Assembly: GCA_004135705.1 (NCBI GenBank)
Contig: CM014278.1
Coordinates: 72,599,192-72,663,191, forward strand
DNA: 64,000 nt
Source of the DNA: Alloteropsis semialata
Taxonomy: Eukaryota; Streptophyta; Magnoliopsida; Poales; Poaceae
Direction of reading: 5' to 3'
Of this stretch, positions 36,001-48,000 are shown piece by piece; position 1 is the first letter of the stretch, and each line of letters begins with the position of its first letter. The translations under genes and the position numbers were made by a program. The notes below the pieces were generated by a model that worked only from the letters and a program-made list of their open reading frames with translations, was not told the origin of the DNA and ran no database searches.

Positions 36001-39000
36001 TTATGGAGCGGCACGGCAGCTGCCACTGCCAGAAACTATTGCCATCGGAGTCGACGCGCGTGCGTTCCATGCTTCCGGAATCTGAGTCCGAAACTTTCGA
36101 AAAAAGAAAAGAATCCGAGTCCGATTCTGCAGTCGGCCCGCATGGCCTGCCACGACACAGGCTGCTGAGTCCGAGCTGGTGTTGGACGAATGGCCTGCAA
36201 CGGCACAGGCACACAAAGACGGCGCGGTTCGGCGAGATGAACTCGTGGAGAACCAGCAAGATAGATGGCAAGCCAAGGGCCTCATTCGCGCATCATATAC
36301 GCGGTAGTAGTACCAGGGGCGGACCTAGAGTACAGCCAGGGAGGGCAAAGGCCGCCACTTAAATTCTCAGATTCTTATGTAACTATACATTATTTTACTG
36401 TAGTGATTACTGTAATTTGTATAGCAAAGCTGCCACTCATTTTTTGGACCAGGTCCGCCTACCTTGGGGTGGATCAGCGCTCGACGCTCTCAGTCGCAGG
36501 ACGGGCACTCGAAGACCGTCGGCATCAGTGTCCCAATATCTTTCTGCTGTCGCGTTCGCCAAGTGAGCTTGCAGTTGCAGCAGGAGGCGAGACAAATCAT
36601 CGGACACGAGCACGGAACGAGTTGCAGTCAACGCCGCCGCCGAATCCAACACCTTCCGAAGAAGAGTCTCGTGCTGGTAATTCGATTCCGCAATGTCCCT
36701 GGGAATCCTGGCCTCGAGCTCCGACTTTTTTGTTTTTTCCCCTTTTTGTGGAAGAATTTCACAAGTAGACCTCTGATAAAAAGATTTACAAAAATAGACC
36801 CTGAGCTCGACGCGATTACCCACGGCGCCGAGGTAGCACGTCTCGCGCCATAGGTGATGGCGCCGAAGTCTAGGGCACGTGACGACGTGTAAAAACGACG
36901 TGGCGGTGACATGGCCCATGGTCGGCGCCGCAGATCTCGGCGCCGAGGTCGACGCCATGTGGCGCCGACCTCGCGCCGCAGATCTCGGCGCCGAGGTCGA
37001 CGCCATGTGGCGCCGACCTCAGCGTCCTGGCAAAAGCTAGCAGCCCCTACCCTCCCCGAGGCTGAGACTCATTCTCTCATTTCTCCTTTCGGTTCCTCCT
37101 TCTCCCAACTTCGCCAAACCTCTAGAAATCGACGCATTTGACCACGCAAAGTTCGATTTGGTCCATTGATCTTCGAGAGCAAGGTATCATCTCTTCCCTT
37201 CTTCTTTTTTCCGCATTCATTTGGTCTATGTTTCGTATATTTTACACTTTAGCTACGTCTTTAGTTAGGGTTTGATCCAGTGTTTGATATGTGTTTGAAT
37301 CAACCGTAGGATGCCGAGGCGTGATAAAAGTAGTAAAACTTTAAGGCCAAGGTAATGTCCCATACGTCATATAAATTTGTGCCGTTAATTTGTGTTGTTG
37401 CTTAGAGTCACTCTTATGTAATTTTTTTGTAATAGTCATCGTTTTGGAAGTGCATATGAGCTCTTGCTGCTGCCTATTAGTGTTCCCGTGCCTATGTGCT
37501 TTTGCGGTGATGAATGCAGGGTCGCCAAGTCCGACGAAGAGGAAACATTTAGGCAGAGGTACTGGATGTGCGCGAATTATGCATTTGAGCCTACACCTCG
37601 CCAAGTTTTCATTGGGTTGATGGTGAGAAATTTATGTTACTTAATGTTGACGAGATTGTGATTGTTTCAATTGGTGCTTGAGAGTTGATAAATGTGGATT
37701 TTATTTTTGCAGACCCCTCTACCGCTCTGTGATTTTGAGCGGTGGATTGACACTGAGATCAAACAGGAAGACAAGGAATGGATGGATGAACAGAAGCAGT
37801 GGGAGGCAGAGTGCAAGGAGCGTATGGAGAGGAGGTGTCAAGCTGAGGCAGCAGAAAAGGAGCGCGAAGCAAAAAGGAAAAGGAGGATTGCAGCTAAGGC
37901 GAGGGAGGAGAGGGAGAGGAAGCTTGAGCGTGTCCGCCGTGCGAAAGCTGCTTTGGAGGAGAATCCCAATGCTTTGAGGAAGGGAAAGTGGTCTCGTTGA
38001 ACTCAGTAGTTTGGTAGTTGTATGTTTGCCATGTGTCGCACCTTTCATTATGCTGGTATTTAGTGGACTTAATCTTGTGGACCAAATAGATCTTGGCGCC
38101 GAGCTCGGCGCCGAGATCGGCGGCACCAACCACGGGCCACGTCACCGCCACGTCGTTTTTACGTGTCATCGCGTGCCCTAGACCTCGGCGCCATGGCCTA
38201 TGGCGCCGAGATGTGGTACCTCGGCGCCGTGGGTCATAGCACCAAGCTCAGGGTCCATTTTTATGAATCTTTCCGTCAGGGGTCTATTTGTGAAATTCTT
38301 AAAAGTCAGCCTCGAGCTCAACTCGTGCGTCTTCTACTGGACCCCACCCGTCAAAGCCCGGAGTTCTCTGGAGTCTGGTCCCGTGGACCGATGCCACATC
38401 AGCGAGCCCCGATACTGGACCCACCTGTCAGTGGGAATGGCACATGCAGCCTGCGGCCTCCTGCGCTTGCGACTCCACCCCGACCCAAGCCCACCGCCTT
38501 GAAATTCCCCGCCCCGCCTCGGCGCCGAAACGTAACCGCCACAACGAACCTGCTGCTCTGCCCTCTCCTCTCCCACTCCCACCTCCCTTCCCCTCACGGC
38601 AGCGCCACAAGGAGCCAAGAGAAGCCTCCTCCCGCTCGCCGCCAGATGGCCGCCGCGGCCGCGCCGCCGCCGGACGCGATGCAGCAGTTCCCCGACGGGG
38701 CGCACGTGCGGCTGCGGAGCCGCGTGCACGGCGGGCACCTCCACGCCGACGCGGACGGGGCGGGCGTCTCCCTCCGCTGGCGCCGCCGCGGGTCGGTGAG
38801 CGCGGCGTGGCAGGTGCACCGGATCCTGCACGACGGCACCACCTGCGTCCTCCTCCACAGCGCCGCCTACGGCCGGTACCTCGCGGCCTCGCCCAACGCC
38901 GCGCCGCCCGGCCACCGCGTCGTCCAGAGCGAGACGGCGAGCACGACGTGGACGCCATCCTCTGGAAGGCCGAGTCCAAGTCCAAGTGCGTCAAGTTGTA

Positions 39001-42000
39001 CTTATTTGAAAAAAAAAATGGCATACTTTGTTTGATCTGAAGAATCTGAAAATGCTGTATACAAGCAGAAGCGGTTGAGTGAAAATAATTTATGGACTAT
39101 ACTTGCATTCACAGTGACTATTGGTGAGACCAGTTTTTCTGACAGATTATTAGAAATGAAATGCTGCTAAAGTTGAACAACTATGACATGCTAAAAATGG
39201 AACGTGCACCATCGTGGCGTCTTCGCCTGTCCGGACACTAGAAATCAGCGGCGAGACTATGGCGTGCTGAAGCTTTAGGCCCTTCTTCTCAAAGAACGAA
39301 GAAGCTTTGGGCCCTGGTGTGTAACAGAGTAACAGACTATATAATATTTGCATCATTTTTTCAATAAAATCGATACAAAGCTAGTACTCCCTCCGTTCCA
39401 AAATGTAAGTCATTTCAATATTTTTGGAGAGTCAAACTATTTTACATTTTATCAAAAATTCAGAGAGGATTACAAAGATTTATGGCACCAAATAGAGATA
39501 ATTATGACAATTTGTTTAATGAAGAATCTAATGATACTTATTTGATATTATAAATATTAGTATTTAATCGTAAAAACTTGGTCAAACTTAAGATACTTTG
39601 ACTTTCCAAGAATGTTGGAATGACTTACAATTTGGAATGGAGCGAGTACGTATGAGACAGAGAGAAATACCCGGGAAAAAAAACTTATCCCACGGGCTCA
39701 GTAAGCTCGTTGGCGCCAGTGCCATAGCTCGCTTGCTCTCCTTGCAGAAGCCGTCCAGCCGGGCAGCCGGGTGGTAGCAAAACGGGCACCTGATTTTCCA
39801 TTGACCTGCAGAGAGTCTCAGCGGCAGGTTGTAATGAACATATAAATATGATTATATGACCTAGATTTGTGCTGTCAACAACAAACATGTTGAGCAGCAA
39901 GCCTCTCTCGATAATTTTCCTAAGAGCAAGTCCAACAGCTTGAGAATATTTCATCCCCAATAGAGAGGTTTTGGGGATGGACAAAACCAAGATATTGGAT
40001 TATTGAAAAAACTGCTCCATCAGCTTCCCAATAAGTCATTCCCAAAAATGTGAGGATTGGGGATGAGAGAGTTATCTCCACTATAATGGGGATGGAGAGG
40101 TGTTTTTTGTCAATGGAGAAAAAATGGGGGAGCTATTGGGGATCTGTTGGAGTTGTTTTTTTCTCCTCCATCCCCAATACACTAATTTTTTTGCTATTGG
40201 GGATTGGAATGGGGAGCTCTTGGACTTGCTCTAACTTTGTCAAACTGACAGCGCAATTAATCTTGCGATAGATTGATTCGAGTGCGTACCACACGTCACT
40301 TATACACTTGGACAGAGCCGTGCGCAGCGAAATACAATCATCATACATTAAGTTCATGGAGTCGGCTTAAAAAAAGAAATCGAATGAGATAATAAACTAA
40401 CTAAAACCACAGTTGTGAGTTGCACAGAAGTCCCACTATAGAAAACGTATTAACATCCTCGCATTTTACAAGTTCATGCATGGAAAGAATATAAAGACAT
40501 CAGTCATATATACGTACATGAGTCATATATACTTAAGATATTTTTTTTCTGTTTCAGATGTTTGTGAAGTTCTATTCCACCGTACCTCACTATGTTTTGT
40601 ACAAGTTCACGCAGGTAAGCATAGATGTGCCACGGTGCGAAGTCCGCATTCCTTCACCAAATAGCATACGCTCAAATTCATCCATCTTGCACAGGTGTTG
40701 CCGACATTTTGGGTTGAAACTTGCAGCCACCATACGGAGACTTTTGGCAGTTTGGAGCACAACTTTCATGAACCAGAGTTCACAATCGGTTCCTGTCAAT
40801 CCGGTAAGCTCTACTTGCTGTAGACGAGCCATGGAAATCTTACTGGATATCCAATGGTTTGGGTGGCTGTAGCATGAGGGGTCTTCACCTGGACTTACGT
40901 CGTCCTGCAAAACATTTATAAGTAGGTTGATGAGTACAGTGCTCCAGATTGGAGAGATGAATCAGCATCTTGAAGAAGGCAAGTAAATAGCTAGGACTGA
41001 AAGATGTAGGATAAGTAGTGCTTACCAGCAGGCTGCCAAAGAAAGGTAAATGTAGGCTGAGGTGTCTAAGATTGCTGAATCGTGTGAGGAGGCTTGCCAC
41101 ACCAACTCCAAAGTCATGCCGCTCAAACATATCAGAAACATGAACGGTCAAAGATGTGATTTGAGGCAGGCTTGGTACCCTGGTGTTTATCATGTCCACA
41201 TCCTCCTCGCATACCTTACCATTCAAAATAAAAAAAAAGTCAATATAATCAGGCAACGGATAAATTGAATTCTGTAAAAAAAAAGGACAACATATTTTAT
41301 ACAACTCTATCAGGTAGAACAAATACAGTCTAAGAGGAAAACCAAATAATGATATGATTTTCTTTTGTTTGGGCCCTAATAATAACGTGCATGTGCTGGG
41401 CATGACATATTTAATTCTTTTACTAACTCAATATTAAGTTTTAATGCATGTTACCACCGTTGTAACCCACCATGGCACCATTCCTCATCCATGGTATAAA
41501 ATTTATATGTTTGTTGGAGGCTTGAGCGGGCGATATAAATGAGATATTCTATTTGAGTTTTGCGAGAGTCGCTGTACCGTACCTTTCGACCTTTCAGAGT
41601 CACGTCAAGGCATGTGACTGAGATACATTGCTTGAGGAGAAGCATGTTGATATCATTCGCGGCCTCGCCGTAGCCATTGACACGAGCGCGATGCGCCCAC
41701 AAACAGATCTTGATGCTCCGCACGCATGGAAACTCGTCTTTGACCTCAAGCCTGCTAGGTGGGCATCCTAGTCGAAAGAATTCAAGTTCTTCCAGCCTCG
41801 GAGCTGAGACCTTAAGCACCTCGTGGTAGCATGTGTCTATGTGGAGAATCCGGAGGCTGGGAGTCTTTAGTTCCAGTGACCTCAGCACGTTGACGTCCTC
41901 TATCCACAACTCCGAGAGCATGTCAGCTTCAAGCCGCATCTCTTCATTGGAACTAGGAAGCCAAATCTTGTTCATGCGCAACTTTTGCAGACGCGGGCAG

Positions 42001-45000
42001 CTTGCCGACGACACGAGGCGGCCAATGAGATGAGCACCGCCGCCGTTGTCAGCGATGCTGATCCTTTCGAGCGAGAGATCGGTGAACGATGCGAATTTCG
42101 TGGTGGTAGGGAGCTGGAGTCTTGCGCCCCCTAATGCCAAGCGCATAGTCTCCAGCCTTACAGGGCAAGGTAGCTCGTCAAGAAGCACCTCAGGCTCCTT
42201 TCCGCCGCAACCTTTCTCGCCGTCGTAGTAGTTGTCGTCGTCTTCGTCTTCCTCCTCCTCTTCCTCATAACCATCATCAGGTATATCCAAGTCCACGATG
42301 AAAGACTTCAAACCTTGCTGAAAAGCGTACCGGATCCACACTTGCGCGGCGTCGGTGGACATCGACACCAGCTGTTTCAGGTTGTGCTCAGAGTCAGCAT
42401 CGACGGAATAATCAGGCACCAGCTGTTCTACGTGCTCGTATTCCGTTGTATAAGAGATCACCAGGCTCTCCATGGCGCAGTCAGATTGCACACGCCGGGC
42501 AAGGATGTCGTTGACCAAGGAAACGTACCGCCCCAAGGCCGCGCACGTTTCGGCGGCGCCGGACACCGGCCGAGAGGCGGTGAAGCGGAGCGCAGGGACG
42601 CGCTTCCAGAGGCCGAGCCACCGCCGCGAGAGCGCGCCCGTGCACACCGCGTCCCTCGCGTCTGGCACCAGCTCGAGGACGCGAAGGAGCACGTCGTCGT
42701 CGAGGCCGCTGATCAGGTCGACGTCGCCGGATGGAGATGGGGTTAACCGTGCTCGTTTTGCGTTGCGCTCGTCGTTGCCCTCCACCGTAGGATCCATGCG
42801 CAACATTGACGGCATCCTAGCTTCTACGAAGCTTGCTCGGATCATATTACGCGAGGTTGGACTACGGGAGGAATGAATCGTGCTTGGTCTGATTGCTAAC
42901 GCTTGCTATATATTATACTTCAAGGGGTCCCTGCATGTTCTCATCCAGATCGAAAGTAGTAGTAGGATCGAAGTCGGGGTCGGAGTAGGAATATATAGGA
43001 ATCGGAATAGGATACCACCAAAGGTACGGGCGTAACATTTACGCATATTTTTAAAATACATATATCTCATGATGAATATAACAATATTTATTTTGTGTCA
43101 TAAATACTAATTATTTTTAATTTAAGTTCAATCAAACTTAAAAAAGAAATAACTTATGACAAAACTAGATCACTTTGTTTTTTGGGTGGAGGGAGTACTA
43201 TTTTATAATGGAGAAAAATTATATTGAAAAAAATCGTGATAGATTCAGTAATGCCAACCTATGACAATACTAGATCGTTTGGTTTCTATGGTTGTAGAGA
43301 AAATTGTACTATGAAATTTTCTATGGTTGTAATACATGATGGGAGGGGTATGGTATGTGTTTTTGTCCGTTGCTTTTACTTGTATTATACCTTTTTGGTT
43401 GTACAACAAGTTCACGCAATGGTAACATAGCTAGTTTCCTCTTCTTTCCTAAATTATTAAGCGTTTTGATTTTTTTAGGCCTTCTCCAGTGGCCGACTCG
43501 GTATCTCTAACGCATGTTACCTAATATATATTTTGATAGAGAGAGAAGCTATCTCATGCACACGTTTCAAGATCACGTGAGGATGACATGTAGGGCCATT
43601 TATATTATGAGTTATGTACTAACAAACAGTGGCAAAACTAGACTAAATTGGAGGGTGGTGCATCTGCTTTATAGTTCTATGAATTTGAGAGATATACAAA
43701 GTGGAAAATTATTTCTAATCACTAGTTTTATTTTTTAGGTAAGTCTACCTAACTTCGCTACCGCGACTAAAGCTAGACCATTGAAAAAGTTGTCTCCTTA
43801 TTTAGAGCTAGGTACTAGCTCATTATGTAAATAGATATACAATATATTTAGATACGTAATAAAAATTATGCATATAGAAAAAAACAAAATGACTAATAAT
43901 TTAGGATGGAGAAAGTATATGTACTGATAAGAGCTTTGTATGTAGACGGATGGTTATTGTTTTGAGTTGTAAGTACGTGTCTGGTGTCGCCCCCTACACA
44001 CACAATAATTGACAGTTGTGTTTATCCATGCTTTTGCTTGCAACCAGGGGCGGACCTGGGCCTAGGGCCACTAGGGCCGAGGCCCAGGAACCCCACTAGC
44101 CCCTGTAATTTTGGCCCAAAATCAGTAGCCTGGTCCACTAGCTAGGCACCAAGAGCACGAAGTCCGGGCAATCGAGACGCGTCATCGCCTTGCTCGGGCG
44201 TCGCGGCAGCTAGGCAGGCAAGCAGGCAGCAACGCGCATCAAGCAGGCAGCAACGCGCATCAAGCAGGCCACATTACAGTAGAATTAGAGCTGCGAAGGG
44301 CAGCCTACCAGACTACCAGGTGCTACTGTTGATGAAAAATGGTGGTCTAGATGGAGCAAATTTCCAATAATTACGTGTAATTTGTTATGTTTCCCATTTC
44401 TTATCTAGTTTCTCATTTGAATTGTGTATTTTTTTACATTTGCTATTTTATTGATAAGTGATCCAGTATAGTTTTGATTACTTTTGGCCCTAGTCTTAAT
44501 CAAAACCTGGGTCCGTCGCTGCTTGCAACTAAATTTTCACGAGCACCCGACGCTGCTTTGCCCTCTAATGGTCGAGGCCCGAGAAGCACTCCTAATACAT
44601 TTAAGAGAGAAAAGAATGTCCGGTTAGGCCTCCTCCAATGGTATAAAATAGGAGCTAGCTCTAAGTACTCTACACTGTTCGCCTACTCGACCGTTTAGCT
44701 GTTACATGCCGTTTAAACGCTACACACTGTTCGTTTAATCAACCATTTAGCCTGTTTAATGACCGTTTAACCCGTTTAAATGACCGTTTAACTCGAATAA
44801 AGGGCTAAACGGTAGGTGATCGACTGTTAGCATTTACCATTTAGGCTAACATTGATACTCTAAGAGACAACTCTTGCAATATAGTCTAGCACTTAGTACC
44901 TACTACATTCGTTCTTAAATATATGACACCATTGATTTTTTTTTCCTTCATTTGACTATTCGTTTTTTCTACAAATATTTATGCAAAAACATAGGTCTAT

Positions 45001-48000
45001 GAGTTAAATCCAAATTATTATTGGTATTAGATGTATTGGTACACATTTTACTTTATTTAACAAACTAACTAATGAAATATTATTGATTTAAGTTAAAATA
45101 AAAAGTCAACAATGTCATATATTTAACAACGAAGAGAGTAACTCATAATATGAATGACCCCATCTGTCATTCCTACACAACATTAAAGTGTGTGCATGAG
45201 ACTACACTACTGGACAACCCCCTATCACCGCCGGCCCCAAACCCCCCATCACAGCCGGTTTTGGGGGTCGGCGGTGAAAGGTCGGCGGTGATGTGGGGGG
45301 GACATCACCGCCGGTTTACATGGAGCCGGCTGTGATTCCCCCACATCACAACCGGCCCACGCCACGGGCCGGCTGTGATGGCCCCCCTATCACAACCGGT
45401 CCAAACGACGGGCCGGTTGTGATGGAGGTGTCATCACAACCGGCCCAATCCACGGGCCGGTTGTGATGTGTTTTTCAGGATTTTTTATATAATGACATAT
45501 ATTGCCTATTAGCTACTTATTTACGATGGTGCGCCGTTTTTTGTTTGTAATGAATGTTATTTATTTCCGTGTAGCACTACGCTTCAACTGATACGATGTA
45601 ACACGCATATAATTTAGAATTCCATAAATAACGCATTTAGCATATAAAACATAGTTCATTATACATACAAGTTCATACAAGTCTACTAATTGACATACAT
45701 GTTCAAACATCACATAGAAGTTCATACAAGTTCTTGATCCAAGTTCAAACATCAAATAATACAGTACTCCCCTTTTTCTGGATCCACCACTTCATCCATA
45801 ATCCACCCGGCCAGCTGGTCTTGAAGCCCCCAAATTTGAAGGGGCCTTAATGCAGTTAGCGGATAATCAATTTCCTATCACCAAAGTTTGACAAAGTAAC
45901 AAACTAGTCAGAACAATAGTGAGGTATTAATGATGTACATATGTGACAGATACGAACCTCATGACCGCAATCGAACATCTTATCTCTTGTGAATTCGTGC
46001 ATGTAATACATGACATAAAACCCGCAATGATTATTGCCCGGTGGCTGGCGTAGGATGATATCCGCGTGGTGTAATTGGATGCCATACGTCCAAAAAGGTC
46101 TGCCCTTCTTGGTTTTCTTATGAAAGGTTTCGTATGCCCTAACGTTGATGCATATAATTAGCTAAGACATTACTTAAAAAGTAAAGCACAGTGCGAAAGT
46201 AATTTGTGATGCTTACTTGTTCAGGCAATCTAAAAATGGTTGAATAAATTTGTCCTCCCTTTCTTTGGAGTCGTAAACAGTCACCTTGGCCCCTTCTAGA
46301 TGGATATCAAACAGGACAAAATGGTTAGCACATTCGTAGGCAAGAAATATACGTTCCTTGTCCTGTAGGTGGATCAAATTCTTGGCTAAATGGTCTTGGG
46401 TGCTTTTGAACTTCGCCGTGGTCTCATTGTAAGCGGTAGGGTCCAAGAAGCCAAACTTCGTGATTCCTCTCTTTCTGCATGTATGTGACTCCATCCTACA
46501 AAATTATTGAAGTTAGACGTGGAACACAGGTATAGAGTGTACGACATTATATTCAGCGGAGCTTACATGGTCCACATGCTCAGGATGTTCACGTGCAGAC
46601 GGTCCTGGGTGAACAAATGATACAACTGCTCGAAGTCCACCCAAAGGGTTTCACCGTGGTGCTTGCAATTCGGGTCCCTGTAGAAATCCTCATCCCTGAT
46701 CCTTACCCTGAAACGGTCTGACTGTTGGGTTTTGTACCAAAAGTGCAATTCAAGCATTCGCGTCCCCATGTTCCTTAGGGTCTCATATGGTAGCATATCA
46801 TCCCCCATCACAAATTCAGGATGGGGGAGCTTGGACGGAGCATAGCCATCGCACTTGTCGAGCTGCAGCAGCTCTGCCTCCGTGACGTCGTTGTCCTGAC
46901 AAAACGTCTTCCTTGCGCCGACCTCCATTCCCCATAATTCAGAACTGTGTAGCCGCATCTGGGGCTTCGAGGTGATTCGCTCGTAGTCACTCAGTGGGGG
47001 CGACCTAGGAGGGTCCGTTCTCTTTGGCTCCACCGATTTGATGAAGCGCCTTAAATTATCCCTGTCAACCGGCTCAAAGACCTTCTGTGCGGGCAGGAGA
47101 GACGCTACGCTGCCACTCATTTTTTTCTTCATAGTTGTCTGAGTAGACGAGCTTGGCTTGTCCACAGACGCCTGCTTCTGAGACCCCTGCTTCTGAGACC
47201 CCTGCCGCTGAGACGCGTGACTCCGAGTTCGTTTTGGGGCCGGAGGTGTTCGCTCACGTGGCTGAGGCGGCGAGGGGCTGCTTCTGCCCATAGGACTTGG
47301 GTCACGTGGTGCTGGCGAGTTGTTGGTTCCGCTCGGTCCGCCAGGTCCTTCATCTGCACCGTCACCCGACTCGGACTCCGAGTCTGAATCAAACTTTATG
47401 TACCGCTTCCGCCAGGGAACAAATGTTCTCAAGTTCTCTCCGAGTGTCTTCCTATCCTCCTCCGGAGGGAAATCCAACTCAACCGTTCGGTACTTCCTCC
47501 TGACTAAGCGGTCAATGCTAACCCTCGCGTACCCTGCCGGCAGAGTGCCAGTATGTATCACTCCGCCTTCGCCTGTTGGATAAGCTTGACCGATCGCCAC
47601 CTTGAGTGGAAAGAACCCATCCTCCACGTACAAAGAGCAAGGGGTTGGTTGCAAGATATCATCCACCGGGAAACTGGAGGATGCGTCATTTCCAGGTGGG
47701 TGGGTGCTTCCACAGCTGCTCTTTACGACGACCGGGGCATCCCCGACATCTGGTGGCGGCAGTCCTTGCTGAGCACTCAGAGCTGCCTGTACTCTCTCAT
47801 CGATGTTCCTGTTCAGCTGCTCGTACATCTCTTTCAGCGCCGCATCCCGGACATCATTCCGCCTCTTACGACTTCTGTAAGATTTGACATCGTCTGGCCA
47901 TGCATACAACCATGGCATAAGCCCGGTTCCTCGCGCCCGTCCACCATGCTCTTTGGTTCCCAATGCGGCTGTCAGCTCGTCGTTCTCCCTGTCACCGGTC

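Noticed and set aside
35864..36026. Upstream extension of the ELF1-like frame to 36026
   Set aside because: The conserved family start MGKRKS is at 35864; the extension is low-complexity and has no counterpart in the family.
36752..38300. Shorter boundaries for the zf-GRF element, ending at AAGAATTTCAC
   Set aside because: No target duplication at those points, whereas gcctcgagctc flanks the wider 36721-38308 boundaries and the terminal bases are inverted.
45205..45475. CRISPR-like regularly spaced repeats
   Set aside because: Nuclear plant DNA, units are inverted and variable, and they adjoin a CACTA terminus; they are transposon subterminal repeats.
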